Shown: positions 8,251 to 16,817, counted from the first letter of the stretch. The stretch: DNA of 60,413 bases from Actinoplanes philippinensis (GCF_900113015.1 NZ_FONV01000031.1:1-60413), one strand, 5' to 3'. Numbers and translations are program-made. Notes: generated by a model not told the origin, from the sequence alone.

Positions 8251-9549
8251 ATGTCTGAAACCTTCTGGTCCGACGCCGAGCGTCACCTGGTCCGCTACAT
8301 CGGCGCGAGCAGCTTCGTGCCGGAGATCATCGAGCGGGCCGAGGGCAGTTTCGTGTGGACCGCCGACGGCCGTAAGCTCCTCGACTTCACATCCGGGCAG
8401 ATGAGCGCGATCCTCGGGCACTCGCACCCGGCCGTCGTCGCGACCGTCCAGCGGCAGGCGGCCACCCTCGACCACCTGTTCAGCGGCATGCTCAGCCGGC
8501 CTGTCGTCGACCTGGCCCGGCGGCTCGCCGAGTCGCTGCCCGAGCCGCTGAGCAAGGTGCTGCTGCTGACCACCGGCGCCGAGTCGAACGAGGCGGCGAT
8601 CCGGATGGCCAAGCTGGTCACCGGCAACCACGAGATCATCTCGTTCGCCCGGTCGTGGCACGGGATGACGCAGGCGGCGGCGGGCGCCACCTACAGTTCC
8701 GGGCGCAAGGGGTACGGTCCGGCCGCGCCCGGCAACTTCGCGATCCCCACGCCGAACGCGTTCCGGCCCGACTTCACCACACCCGAGGGCGAGCTCGACT
8801 GGCGACGGCAGCTGGACTTCTCGTTCGAGCTCTTCGACGCGCAGTCGGTGGGCAGTCTCGCGGCCTGCATCGTCGAGCCGATCCTCAGCTCCGGCGGGGT
8901 GATCGACCTGCCGCCCGGCTACCTCGGCGCGCTGCGGGAGAGGGTGCACGCCCGGGGCGGGCTGCTGATCCTGGACGAGGCGCAGACCGGGTTGTGCCGG
9001 ACCGGGGACTGGTATGCGTTCCAGCGCGACGGGGTGACACCGGACATCCTCACCCTGTCCAAGACGCTCGGCGCCGGCCTGCCGCTGGCCGCCGTCGTGA
9101 CCACACCGGAGATCGAGCAGGCCGCCCACGACCGGGGTTTCCTGTTCTTCACCACCCACGTGTCCGACCCGCTGGTGGCGGCGGTCGGCAACACCGTGCT
9201 CGACGTGCTGACGGCCGAGCGGCTCGACGTGCGGGCGGGCGAGCTCGGGTCGTACCTCGGCAAGGGTCTGTGGGAATTGGCGACCCGGCACCGGGTGATC
9301 GGTGACGTGCGTGGCCGCGGCCTGCTGATCGGTCTCGAACTGGTCGAGGACGGCGGCCGCAAGGCCGACGAGATCGGAGCCGCGGTGACGCGGCGCTGCC
9401 TGGAGCTGGGGCTGCACATGAACGTGGTCCAGCTGCCCGGGATGGGTGGCGTGTTCCGGATCGCGCCGGCGCTGACGTCGACGACGGGTGAGCTGGATCT
9501 GGGCCTGGAGATCCTGGATCAGGCGATCGGCGAGGTGACCGGCGGATAG
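8251..9549 (+). CDS. dgdA: 2,2-dialkylglycine decarboxylase, PLP class III aminotransferase
   Basis: A 432-residue PLP enzyme of the class III aminotransferase family, expected to decarboxylate 2,2-dialkylglycines such as 2-aminoisobutyrate and pass the amino group to pyruvate. The PLP lysine is in LSKTLGAGLPLA (~271). Residues that are diagnostic for dialkylglycine decarboxylase rather than ordinary transaminases are kept: the Gln of FTSGQMSA (~50), the Trp and Met of SWHGMT (~135), and the Arg of GVFRIAP near the C-terminus. Long stretches (ILDEAQTG, RDGVTPDILTLSKT, NVVQLPGMGGVFRIAP) match the Burkholderia enzyme as I remember it, and length is nearly equal. Divergent from the LysR gene; terminated by a strong hairpin. 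Confidence 0.88.
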   Translation: MSETFWSDAERHLVRYIGASSFVPEIIERAEGSFVWTADGRKLLDFTSGQMSAILGHSHPAVVATVQRQAATLDHLFSGMLSRPVVDLARRLAESLPEPLSKVLLLTTGAESNEAAIRMAKLVTGNHEIISFARSWHGMTQAAAGATYSSGRKGYGPAAPGNFAIPTPNAFRPDFTTPEGELDWRRQLDFSFELFDAQSVGSLAACIVEPILSSGGVIDLPPGYLGALRERVHARGGLLILDEAQTGLCRTGDWYAFQRDGVTPDILTLSKTLGAGLPLAAVVTTPEIEQAAHDRGFLFFTTHVSDPLVAAVGNTVLDVLTAERLDVRAGELGSYLGKGLWELATRHRVIGDVRGRGLLIGLELVEDGGRKADEIGAAVTRRCLELGLHMNVVQLPGMGGVFRIAPALTSTTGELDLGLEILDQAIGEVTGG

Positions 9550-9550
9550 G

Positions 9551-9592
9551 CGACGACGGCCACCTCCGGTGAGACGGAGGTGGCCGTTGTCG
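9551..9592. terminator. Strong bidirectional terminator
   Basis: An 18-bp stem (9551-9568 with 9575-9592, one G-T pair) and a GTGAGA loop, located between the convergent dgdA and MFS genes only 1 and 4 bases from their stops. Confidence 0.85.
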
Positions 9593-9596
9593 CCGG

Positions 9597-11069
9597 TCAG
9601 ACGTTGGCGCGGTGCAGGACGTGGATCTCGTCGGGCTCGTCCGGCACGTCGGTGACGCCGGCCGCGACCGCCTGCTCGTGCCGCCGGTGCGCGCCCGGCA
9701 GCAGCAGCGCCGCCACGATCGCCAGGACGGCGACGCCGGCGCAGACCCAGAAGCCGTCGGTGAACGCGGCGTCGGTCGGCAGGCCCTGCGGCGTGGTGTT
9801 CGAGGTGATCACCGCGGCGACCACGGCGGTGCCGATGCTGCTGCCGATGGTCCGGGCGATCGAGTTGACGCTGGTCGCCTCACCGGTCTGCGACGGCGGG
9901 ACGCTCTCGATGATCGCGTTCGACATGGCGGCGAACGCGAAGCCGATGCCGGCGCCGGTCAGCAGGCCGGAGGCGAGCACCTGCCAGATCTCGCCGTGCC
10001 CCAGAGCGGGCAGCGCGAAGGCGGCCACCACCAGCACCGAGCCGAGGAACATCGGGACCTTCGGGCCGAACCGGCGGTTGAGCAGACCGGCGATCGGGCC
10101 GAAAAGCACCATCATGACCACGGTGGGCAGCAGGAACAGGCCGGCCTCGGAGACCGACTTGCCGAACCCGTAGCCGGTGATCTCCGGCAGCTGCAGCAGA
10201 GTCGGGACCAGCAAGAACGTGCCGAACATCGCGAAGCCGAGGATCAGCGCGACCAGGTCGGTGGCCCAGACCCCGCGGATGCGCATCAGCCTCATGTCGA
10301 TCAGCGGCTCCTTGACCCGCATCTCGACCAGCACGAACACCACCAGGCCGACGACCCCCGCGGCGAGCAGGCCGATCGTCTCCGGGTCGCTCCAGCCCCA
10401 GGACTGGCCCTTGCTGATCGCGAGCAGCAGCCCCACCAGCGACACGCTCAGGATCGTCGCGCCGAGCACGTCGAGCCTGCCGGGGGTGCGGACCGGCGAC
10501 TCCTTCATCCCGAAGATCGCGCCGATCAGGGCGATCCCGACCAGGATCAGCGGCAGCCAGAACAGCCAGTGCCAGGAGAGGTGCTCGACGATCGGGCCGG
10601 CCGCGACGATGCCGATGCCGGCGCCGACACCGAAGATCGCCGAGATCATGCCGACCGTGGTGGGCACCCGCTCGCGGGGCAGCTCGTCGCGGATCATGCC
10701 GATCGACAGCGGCATCATCGCGCCGCCGGCGCCCTGCAGGACCCGGCCCACGATCAGCACGGTCAGGTTGCCGGCCAGCGCCGAGACGACAGTGCCGACG
10801 GCCAGGATGGACAGCACCACGATCAGGATCCGGCGCTTGCCGACCATGTCGCCGAGGCGCCCGAGGATCGGCGTGAGGACCGACGCCGACAGCAGGTACG
10901 CCGTGACGATCCAGCTGACGTCGCTGGTCGACACGTTCAGCTCGTGGCCGATCGTGGACAGCGCGGGGGAGACCAGAGACTGCAGGCAGGCGAACGCCAG
11001 ACCGCCCAGGGCCAGGTAGAGCACCAGGAGGCCGCCGCCCCTGGCGCGGTTTTCGATCGTGGGGGTCAT
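9597..11069 (-). CDS. MFS drug/H+ antiporter (DHA2, EmrB/QacA type)
   Basis: A 490-residue membrane transporter with about 14 predicted helices, which places it in the 14-TMS DHA2 group. Family features seen are GRLGDMVGKRRIL (motif A, ~70-82), GRVLQGAGGAMMPLS (~107-121) and the gating motif GVGAGIGIVAAGPIVE (motif C). It should export a hydrophobic or cationic compound using the proton gradient. ATG 11069 is chosen because GAGG sits 5 bases upstream; the frame continues a few codons further. Two similar palindromic sites lie in its promoter region. No TetR or MarR gene is next to it. Confidence 0.88.
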   Translation of the reverse strand: MTPTIENRARGGGLLVLYLALGGLAFACLQSLVSPALSTIGHELNVSTSDVSWIVTAYLLSASVLTPILGRLGDMVGKRRILIVVLSILAVGTVVSALAGNLTVLIVGRVLQGAGGAMMPLSIGMIRDELPRERVPTTVGMISAIFGVGAGIGIVAAGPIVEHLSWHWLFWLPLILVGIALIGAIFGMKESPVRTPGRLDVLGATILSVSLVGLLLAISKGQSWGWSDPETIGLLAAGVVGLVVFVLVEMRVKEPLIDMRLMRIRGVWATDLVALILGFAMFGTFLLVPTLLQLPEITGYGFGKSVSEAGLFLLPTVVMMVLFGPIAGLLNRRFGPKVPMFLGSVLVVAAFALPALGHGEIWQVLASGLLTGAGIGFAFAAMSNAIIESVPPSQTGEATSVNSIARTIGSSIGTAVVAAVITSNTTPQGLPTDAAFTDGFWVCAGVAVLAIVAALLLPGAHRRHEQAVAAGVTDVPDEPDEIHVLHRANV

Positions 11070-11088
11070 GGTGTCCTCGACGCTAGTA

Positions 11089-11145
11089 GTAAACAATCGC
11101 TGACTTAATATAGGCCCGCTCCCGGTGAAGTAAACGGTTGCTTAC
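11089..11145. promoter_or_regulatory. Pair of operator-like palindromes in the MFS promoter
   Basis: Site 1, GTAAACAATCGCTGAC (11089-11104), and site 2, GTAAACGGTTGCTTAC (11130-11145), share GTAAAC-N2-T-N-GCT-N-AC. Site 2 is a near-perfect 16-bp palindrome, as expected for a TetR-type dimer. On the minus strand TATATT between them could be the -10 for the exporter. Confidence 0.5.
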
Positions 11146-11219
11146 ATCACATCCGGGTCCGAGGGCACTGTCCGGCGGGACTCCCGGGCGCGCACCCTGG
11201 GGGCAGGAGAGGAGGAGCG

Positions 11220-12119
11220 ATGACCCGATCGTTCGCCCCACCGTCGCGGCGGGTGCTGGCCGACTGCGTCCGGGCCGCCACCGCCGCGCCGTCCCTGCAC
11301 AACAGCCAGCCCTGGGCGTTCCGCATCCGCGGGCCGGTCGTCGAGGTGCACGCCGACCCGGTCCGCCGGCTCGCCGCCGCCGACCCGGACGGCCGCGAAC
11401 AACTGATCAGCGTCGGCGCGGCGATCCTCACCCTGCGCCTGGCCGTGAGCCGGGCCGGATACCGGGCGCGTCTCGACCTGCTGCCCGATCCGGAGATCCC
11501 CTCCCTCGCCGCCCGGGTGACCGCCGCCCATCCCGCGCCCGCCGACGAGCTCACCCTCTCGCTCGCCGGCGCCATCGCGCACCGGCACACGAACCGGGAG
11601 GCCCTCGCCCCCGTGCCGGTGCCCGCCGCCGCCCTCGCCCGGCTCCGCGAGGCCGCCGCCGAGGAGGGCGCCGTGCTCACCGTCGCCGACCGGGCGGGCG
11701 TCGCCGAGCTGGCCCGCTCGGCCGACCGATGGCTCCGGTCGCAGGACGACTACCGGCGGGAGCTCGCCCGCTGGAGCGGCCCCGGCGCCCGGCACGACGG
11801 CGTCCCCGCCTGGGCGGCCGGAACCGTGCCGCTTCTCGGGCCGCGGACCACCGTCGCGGTGCTCGCCACCCGCGGCGACACCGCCCTCGACTGGCTGGGG
11901 GCCGGGCAGGCGCTGCAGCGGGTCCTGCTCACCGCCACCCTGATCGGCCTGGCCACGACGCCGATCAGCCAGCCCGTCGAGGTCCCCGCGGTACGCCGTG
12001 CGCTGACCGTCGCGTCCCCGGCCGTCCACGCCCAGATGGTGCTGCGGGTCGGCTACGGCCGGGGGTGCGGGCGTACCCCGCGCCGGTCCCTCGACGAGGT
12101 CCTGCTGCCGGACGGCTGA
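11220..12119 (+). CDS. Acg-family nitroreductase-like flavoprotein
   Basis: A 299-residue protein of the mycobacterial Acg (Rv2032) group of nitroreductase-fold proteins, which bind FMN. Recognisable parts are RAATAAPSLHNSQPWAFRI (~18-36), HRHTNRE (~120) and the late GLATTPISQPVEVP segment. The family holds the cofactor with a lid and often lacks ordinary nitroreductase activity; in mycobacteria it belongs to the dormancy response, which is not shown here. GGAGGAG precedes the ATG. A paralogue of the same architecture lies at 25002-25973. Upstream of it is the divergent MFS gene. Confidence 0.82.
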   Translation: MTRSFAPPSRRVLADCVRAATAAPSLHNSQPWAFRIRGPVVEVHADPVRRLAAADPDGREQLISVGAAILTLRLAVSRAGYRARLDLLPDPEIPSLAARVTAAHPAPADELTLSLAGAIAHRHTNREALAPVPVPAAALARLREAAAEEGAVLTVADRAGVAELARSADRWLRSQDDYRRELARWSGPGARHDGVPAWAAGTVPLLGPRTTVAVLATRGDTALDWLGAGQALQRVLLTATLIGLATTPISQPVEVPAVRRALTVASPAVHAQMVLRVGYGRGCGRTPRRSLDEVLLPDG

Positions 12120-12123
12120 CCGG

Positions 12124-12429
12124 TCAGCCGTCCGGCGGGTCGGCCAGCGGCCAGCCGCCCGCCGCCAGGTGTGCCGAGACCCGGACCACGTCCTCCGGGT
12201 TCGCGTCCTGCAGGACCGTGCTGTTGATCATGTCCTCGATGTCCCGCGGCGTGATCGGGTCGTGCCGGCCGGCCAGGCTGCGGGCGATGCCACGGATCTC
12301 GTCCTCGGTCAGCTTGCGGCGCAGCAGGCCCAGCAGCGCCACGTAGTCCTGCCGGGGCACGCCCTCCGGATAGCCCGCCCGCAGCCACTCGACGGCCCGC
12401 TTCACGAAGTTCGACCGCTCCTCGCTCAT
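12124..12429 (-). CDS. DUF3349 family protein
   Basis: A 101-residue protein of the DUF3349 family, recognised from VEWLRAGYPEGVPRQDYVALL, split here as VEWLRAGYPEGVP and QDYVALLGLL, and the C-terminal AHLAAGGWPLADP. Function is unknown. In Mycobacterium tuberculosis the same family member (Rv0543c) ends the pitA-Rv0544c-Rv0543c cluster, and the order is the same here. The start overlaps or nearly touches the upstream gene (5 bases apart), so translation is probably coupled; no good ribosome site of its own is seen. Confidence 0.82.
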   Translation of the reverse strand: MSEERSNFVKRAVEWLRAGYPEGVPRQDYVALLGLLRRKLTEDEIRGIARSLAGRHDPITPRDIEDMINSTVLQDANPEDVVRVSAHLAAGGWPLADPPDG

Positions 12430-12434
12430 CGCCG

Positions 12435-12716
12435 TCACTTCTTGTCGGTGACGACCGGGAGCACGCCGTCGAACGACAGTTGCTTGCCGAAGCCCGACGC
12501 CACGATGAACGTGATGCCCAGCAGCACCCCGGCCAGGACCAGGGCGAAGCAGGCGTACCCCGCGACGGTGCCGGCCGGCCGGCGGGCCGGGCCGTCGGCG
12601 CCGTACGCCAGCGACCGGATGCCGACGGCGAAGAGGGCCGGCAGCCCCGCGCCCAGGATCAGCCCCGCGAGCAGCACCTTCCAGGCGCCCTCCAGGGCCA
12701 GGGTCAGATTGTGCAC
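12435..12716 (-). CDS. Small two-helix membrane protein of the pitA cluster
   Basis: A 93-residue membrane protein with helices at about 11-33 (GAWKVLLAGLILGAGLPALF) and 49-70. It has no known activity. Position between pitA and the DUF3349 gene matches Rv0544c of M. tuberculosis, so it probably belonged to the phosphate/metal transport unit. GTG 12716 is chosen for the GAGGAGG 6 bases upstream. It is intact even though the pitA gene next to it is broken. Confidence 0.78.
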   Translation of the reverse strand: MHNLTLALEGAWKVLLAGLILGAGLPALFAVGIRSLAYGADGPARRPAGTVAGYACFALVLAGVLLGITFIVASGFGKQLSFDGVLPVVTDKK

Positions 12717-12727
12717 GCTGTTCCTCC

Positions 12728-13734
12728 TCAGCTCGCCGCGCCGGCCGGCTCACGGCCGGGGACGGGCGCGTCCCACTCGTCGTTGACGTTGGTGTGGTCG
12801 ACCGGGGCCCGGCGCGAGCGCAGCCACATCAGCGCCGACAGCGCCAGCAGCACCAGGAAGATCGTCACCGCGCCGGCCGTCCCGCCGATCAGGTCGGCGA
12901 CCGTCCACATCAGCGCGCCGGCGACAGCGGCCGCCGGGAGGGTGATCAGCCAGGCCGTCACCATCCGCCCGGCGACCGCCCAGCGCACCGTCGCGCCCGG
13001 CCGCCCCACGCCGCTGCCCAGGATCGACCCGGTGGCGACGTGCGTGGTGGACAGGGCAGGGCCAGCGTGATCACGCCCATCGTCTTCTGCGCGTCGTTCG
13101 TGCCGTGCGCGAGCGAGACGAGCGACGCGCTGCCGATCTGCCCCCAGCGGAACCCGTTGTCGGTGAACCGGGTCGCCACCCCGACGGTGATCCGGTAGAT
13201 CAGCCAGGTGCCGGCCGCGGCCACCGTCCCGGCGATGACCGGTGACATGACCGCCGGCAGCACCACCTTGCCGACCACGCCGTCGAGCTTGGAGCCGTCG
13301 CCGGTCCAGTCGACGCCGGCCCAGCCGAGACCGGCGATCGCCGCGCCGATCAGGCCGCCGAAGAGGGCGTGCGACGAGCTGGAGGGCAGACCGAGCAGCC
13401 AGGTCAGCAGGTTCCACAGGATGCCGCCGATCACGCCGGCCAGCACGATCAGCAGCAGCGCCGTCCCGCCGCCGGTGAGCAGCTCCGATTTCGGTGTGCC
13501 GTCGGAGTTCTGGATGCGGATGACCGCGTTGGTCACGGTCAGCGCCACCTCGACGGAGAGGAACGCGCCGACCAGGTTGAGCGTGGCGGACAGCAGGACG
13601 GCCACCTTGGGCCGGAGGGCTCCGGTGGCGATCGACGTCGCCATCGCGTTCGCGGTGTCGTGGAAGCCGTTGGTGAAGTCGAACCCGAGGGCGGTGACCA
13701 CCACCAGCAGCAGAATCACGGTTGTCTCGGTCAC
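12728..13734 (-). pseudogene. pitA: pitA phosphate/metal-phosphate permease, internal deletion with frameshift
   Basis: Remains of a Pit-family low-affinity phosphate permease. The 5' part (13734 down to ~13060) reads through FDFTNGFHDTANAM, GLPSSSSHALFGG and LAHGTNDAQKTMGVITLAL, then leaves frame. The correct family sequence resumes in another frame at ALSTTHVATGSILGSGVG and runs to the stop at 12728. Around 70 residues expected between GVITLAL and YALSTTHV are missing. The junction near 13052-13063 carries a tandem CCCTG CCCTG, suggesting a deletion at short direct repeats. The missing piece includes transmembrane helices, so the protein should not work. An assembly error is the other explanation. 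Starts at 13797 (ATG) or 13803 (TTG) are possible. Confidence 0.85.
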
Positions 13735-13840
13735 CAGGCCATCGTCACGCCGCGACGGCCGGGTCGCCGCGCCGCCGCGGAAGAGTTCGGCAGCCATTGT
13801 CAATCATGGATTCAGCAAGTCACGAAGCCCTCACCGGCGA

Positions 13841-14482
13841 TCAGGTTTCGACGCGGTCCCAGCCGTGCGGCAGCTCGCGGGGCGGGGCGGGCCAGGACGG
13901 GTCCGGGCGGAAGTCGCGCCACGTGCCGTCGAACGGGAACGCGCCTGACTCGGCCAGCGCGATCACCTCCCGGCCCGCGCGGCGTACCCGCTCCTCGTCG
14001 TCCACCCAGTACGCCTCCGGCAGGGTCAGCCGGGCCGCGAACTCCTCCTCGTCCTTCCAGCGCCACGTACGGTCCGGCTCGACCACCACGTCCAGGTCCC
14101 AGTCGGTGGTGTCCAGGCCGGTCAGGTCACCGTGCCGCCAGAGCGCGGGCGGGGCCTCCAGATTCGCGTACCACCGGAAGAAGCCGCCGTCCGGCCGGAA
14201 GAACCAGCGGATCGAGTAGTCACGGCCGCGCGGATGCCAGCTCAGCACCCCGTGGTCGATGGTGTGCCGCGCCGGGACCCGGTCCGACGCCGACCACTCC
14301 GGCAGCGGGACCTGAGCCATGCCACGGCCGTCGGGCAGTGTGAAGTGCCAGGCCGTGGCGCCGGCCGGCATCCACAGCAGAATCGCGTCGTCCACGTCGG
14401 CGACGGCCCGGAACGGCGCCACGAGGGCCATCCTCCGGCGCTGGAGATGACGCAGCCACACGGTTCCACCGGGCACGATCAT
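13841..14482 (-). CDS. DUF402 domain protein
   Basis: A 213-residue soluble protein of the DUF402 (FomD-like/Ntdp-like) family. The diagnostic stretch is WYANLEAPPALWRHG, then GLDTTDWDLDVVVEPD and WRWKDEEEF, which hold the conserved acidic residues that bind metal and nucleotide in characterised relatives. The family contains nucleoside phosphate hydrolases, but which substrate applies is not visible. TAACCT lies 7 bases before the ATG, so a leaderless start is likely; the TAA of that element is also the stop codon of the upstream lipoprotein gene. Confidence 0.75.
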   Translation of the reverse strand: MIVPGGTVWLRHLQRRRMALVAPFRAVADVDDAILLWMPAGATAWHFTLPDGRGMAQVPLPEWSASDRVPARHTIDHGVLSWHPRGRDYSIRWFFRPDGGFFRWYANLEAPPALWRHGDLTGLDTTDWDLDVVVEPDRTWRWKDEEEFAARLTLPEAYWVDDEERVRRAGREVIALAESGAFPFDGTWRDFRPDPSWPAPPRELPHGWDRVET

Positions 14483-14489
14483 GAACCCG

Positions 14490-14495
14490 AGGTTA
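14490..14495 (-). promoter_or_regulatory. Candidate -10 element, leaderless start
   Basis: Minus strand TAACCT, 7 bases before the ATG at 14482. Its TAA is the stop codon of the upstream gene. Confidence 0.4.
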
Positions 14496-15257
14496 GCGGA
14501 GCTGAAGCTGTGCGCCGGTGAGCGTGAGATACCACTGCGAGTCGGTGAATCCGGGGCCGGTCTCCTCGCCGATGTAGGCGTCCAGGTGCTTCGGCCCGCC
14601 GAGCCCGGGGGTGAACTCGTCGGTCACCGTCCACGAGGCGTCACGCAGGGCCGCGCACACCGCCCGCGGCGTGGTCGAGCCGTCCTCCTGGCTGCCGCAG
14701 CCGGCGACGGTGAACCGGGTGCCGCGCGGGAGCACGTCCGGGTCCGCGGCGGCCGACACGAACGGGATCAGCGACCCGCCGCTGCTGGTGCGCGGGGCCG
14801 AGTCGATCCAGAACCCGGTGTCGTACGACCAGTTCAGGTATCGCCCGGACGCGGTGCGCCCGGTGCCCTCGTCGTGGACCGCGTCCACGAAGTCGGCCGG
14901 ATAGGAGCCCAGGTCGTCGTCGCCGTCGGAGCAGTCCATCGTCCGGCAGCCGACGACCCGCTGCGGCTCGCCGTCGTGGAACTCCTCGACCGCCGTGTAG
15001 TAGACGGTGATCTCCCAGTCGGCGCTGCTGCGGACGGTGCGGGACGGCGTCGCCCGGGAGGCGGGCGCCGAGGCCGTGCGCGACGCGGCAGGGGAGGACG
15101 GCAGGGAGGGGTACGGCGACGGCGCCGGCGAGCCCGGCGCGGAGGGGGACGCGCGGGACGGTGTGACGGCCGGCGCTGAGGCCGGGGGCGCCGGCGCGGT
15201 GCCGCACCCGGTCAGGAGCAGGGCCAGCCCGGTGGCCCACAGGTGCCGTGCGGCCAT
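14493..15257 (-). CDS. Lipoprotein, possible 3D/double-psi beta-barrel domain
   Basis: A 254-residue exported lipoprotein. The signal peptide ends in the lipobox LLTGC (Cys ~18). A Pro/Ser/Ala-rich linker follows to about residue 80. The C-terminal domain has VYYTAVEEFHDG, DPDVLPRGTRFTVAGCG and TDEFTPGLGGPKHLDAYIG, an arrangement that recalls the 3D/RlpA-type barrel with acidic residues near the end. This would fit action on peptidoglycan, but I am not sure of the assignment. Four cysteines in the domain may form disulfides. It reads toward the DUF402 gene and is 3 bases from a small open frame upstream. Confidence 0.7.
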   Translation of the reverse strand: MAARHLWATGLALLLTGCGTAPAPPASAPAVTPSRASPSAPGSPAPSPYPSLPSSPAASRTASAPASRATPSRTVRSSADWEITVYYTAVEEFHDGEPQRVVGCRTMDCSDGDDDLGSYPADFVDAVHDEGTGRTASGRYLNWSYDTGFWIDSAPRTSSGGSLIPFVSAAADPDVLPRGTRFTVAGCGSQEDGSTTPRAVCAALRDASWTVTDEFTPGLGGPKHLDAYIGEETGPGFTDSQWYLTLTGAQLQLR

Positions 15258-15260
15258 CGG

Positions 15261-15488
15261 TTACCCGGCCGCGGTCAGTTCCGGTAGTGCGGCGACGGGT
15301 TCCGGCGCCTCGTCCACGGCGCGCACCCACACATGCTGCGGCGGCAGGATCACGGCGACGCGGCGGTCCAGAACGCTGGCTTCCGGGAAGGCGATCATCT
15401 TGAACTTCGGCATGGTGCCTGGCATCGGCGTGACACCGGTGGGCTTGAGCTTTTCTTGATCTTTCAGCCGTTCGTACGACCGTCCCAC
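15261..15488 (-). CDS. Small hypothetical protein
   Basis: A possible 75-residue protein of unknown function. Codons from the internal Met (MPGTMPKFKMIAF) onward have the strong G/C third-position bias of real genes here; the first 20 codons do not, so the true start may be the ATG near 15428. It precedes the lipoprotein gene by 3 bases and could be in the same transcript. A large perfect hairpin begins 4 bases upstream of the GTG. Confidence 0.4.
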   Translation of the reverse strand: MGRSYERLKDQEKLKPTGVTPMPGTMPKFKMIAFPEASVLDRRVAVILPPQHVWVRAVDEAPEPVAALPELTAAG

Positions 15489-15491
15489 CGT

Positions 15492-15552
15492 CCCGGTACG
15501 GCGCTCACCGGTGTCTCAGTGGCCACGGGACACCGGTGAGCGCCGTACCGGG
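15492..15552. repeat. 61-bp perfect inverted repeat (24-bp arms, 13-base loop)
   Basis: Bases 15492-15515 are exactly complementary to 15529-15552. The loop contains the 8-bp palindrome GTGGCCAC. It lies between divergently oriented genes, not after a gene, so it is not a simple terminator of either. Confidence 0.95.
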
Positions 15553-15601
15553 GCCGGGTTACCGATGGGGTGGGCGCGGTGCGCGTGGGCATCATCGTGC
15601 G

Positions 15602-16594
15602 GTGCACCGTACGAGACTGCTACAGCTCACGTTCCTAATGGCCACGGCGCTTCAGGTGGCAACGGAGTACGTCCGTACGGAGGTGGTTCCCTTCACCGGG
15701 ACGGTTGCGATGACCGCGCTCCTGGCCCTCGTGACAGGCGCCAGGAGACCGGCCTCCGCCCGTGCCTGGACACATCACACCGCAGTCGGTGGCCTGACGC
15801 TGCTGACCGTGGCGGCTCTGCTGGCCGACTTTCGTACCGACGGCTTCGGCTGGCCGCTCTGGGTCGCCGGTGGCGAGTTCGCCTGGCTGGCGCAGGGCCG
15901 TGCCCGCACCTCCCAGGTGGTCGAGGCCGTTCTGCTGGTCACCGCGGCCGCGATGCTGGCCGCGGCAGTGCTGGGCCGGGTCGGGCGTCTGGTCCGGTGG
16001 CGGAACCTGCCGGGGGCCGTGGCCGGCGTTGCCGTGCTCGTGGGGGTCGCCGTCACCGCACTGCATCCTGAAGTCCCGCTCGACATGATCGCGCCCGACA
16101 TCGGGCTTCGCCTGGGCGTTCTGATGCCGGTGGCGCTCGGGCTCGCCACGCTGTGCCTTGCCGTTGGTGCCGCCCTGACCTCGGGCGCGCGGTGGCGGCC
16201 GGCCGCTGTGGGCCTGATCGCCGTGGGGGCTCTGGCATGGACCGGCTTCACGTCGCTGAGTGACATGGATCCGCTCCAGGCGCAGTTCAGCCCCGCAGTC
16301 GAGCTGCGGTGGGAAGCCACTCCTCTGAGGTCCGTCGAGATGATCTGGCCCGCCGACTTGAACGCATGGGGTGCCACTCCGTCAGTGGTCGAGAATCCCG
16401 GTTCGTGGCCCACGATCACGGAGAGGGAGCCGGACGTGGCGGCGGTGCAGGACCTGCGGTCGTGGCCCGACCTCGTGAGGGACCTGCAGGACGGCTGGCT
16501 CGCCATTAAGGCCGCCCTCATCGCCGCCGGGCTGGCCGCCCTGGTCATGTCGCTGTTTCCGCACCCACCCCGACCCTCGGGAAGCCTCTACTGA
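15602..16594 (+). CDS. Unknown polytopic membrane protein
   Basis: A 330-residue membrane protein with six or seven hydrophobic segments in residues 1-225 and a final one near 305-325. Between them is a polar, Trp-rich stretch (SVEMIWPADLNAW, NPGSWPTITEREPD) that probably faces outside. I do not recognise the family. GTG 15602 (HRTRLLQLTFLM) is chosen because the reading before it crosses a hairpin and is basic and repetitive; ATG 15638 is possible. It sits alone, with a small GCGGCG/CGCCGC hairpin just after the stop. Confidence 0.6.
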   Translation: MHRTRLLQLTFLMATALQVATEYVRTEVVPFTGTVAMTALLALVTGARRPASARAWTHHTAVGGLTLLTVAALLADFRTDGFGWPLWVAGGEFAWLAQGRARTSQVVEAVLLVTAAAMLAAAVLGRVGRLVRWRNLPGAVAGVAVLVGVAVTALHPEVPLDMIAPDIGLRLGVLMPVALGLATLCLAVGAALTSGARWRPAAVGLIAVGALAWTGFTSLSDMDPLQAQFSPAVELRWEATPLRSVEMIWPADLNAWGATPSVVENPGSWPTITEREPDVAAVQDLRSWPDLVRDLQDGWLAIKAALIAAGLAALVMSLFPHPPRPSGSLY

Positions 16595-16680
16595 AGCGGC
16601 GGGGAGCCTGCGCCGCGCCGGCCGGATGAACCCTCGGTGAACACAGGTGTCGACGTCGCGCGGGTGGGGATCACGCGGGC

Positions 16681-16815
16681 ATGACCGACCCGAACGATGA
16701 TCTGTCCAGCGTCGCCGACCCCGGTTCGCTGGGCCCGGACGCCATGACCGAACTCGTTGACGGCGCTGTGCTATTTGTCGACGGCGTTCCAGGAGCGACT
16801 TTATTGTCAGCATGA
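16681..16815 (+). CDS. Possible small protein of 44 residues
   Basis: An open frame starting MTDPNDDLSSVADPG, acidic, ending in GATLLSA. It may be a real small protein or the 5' remnant of a lost gene. Support is only the ATG with GTGGGGAT 12 bases upstream and the absence of another gene here. Confidence 0.25.
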   Translation: MTDPNDDLSSVADPGSLGPDAMTELVDGAVLFVDGVPGATLLSA

Positions 16816-16817
16816 CG

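Noticed and set aside
11160..11219. DevR/DosR-type site before the first Acg gene
   Set aside because: Only a partial GGGACT half-site is visible and no symmetric partner.
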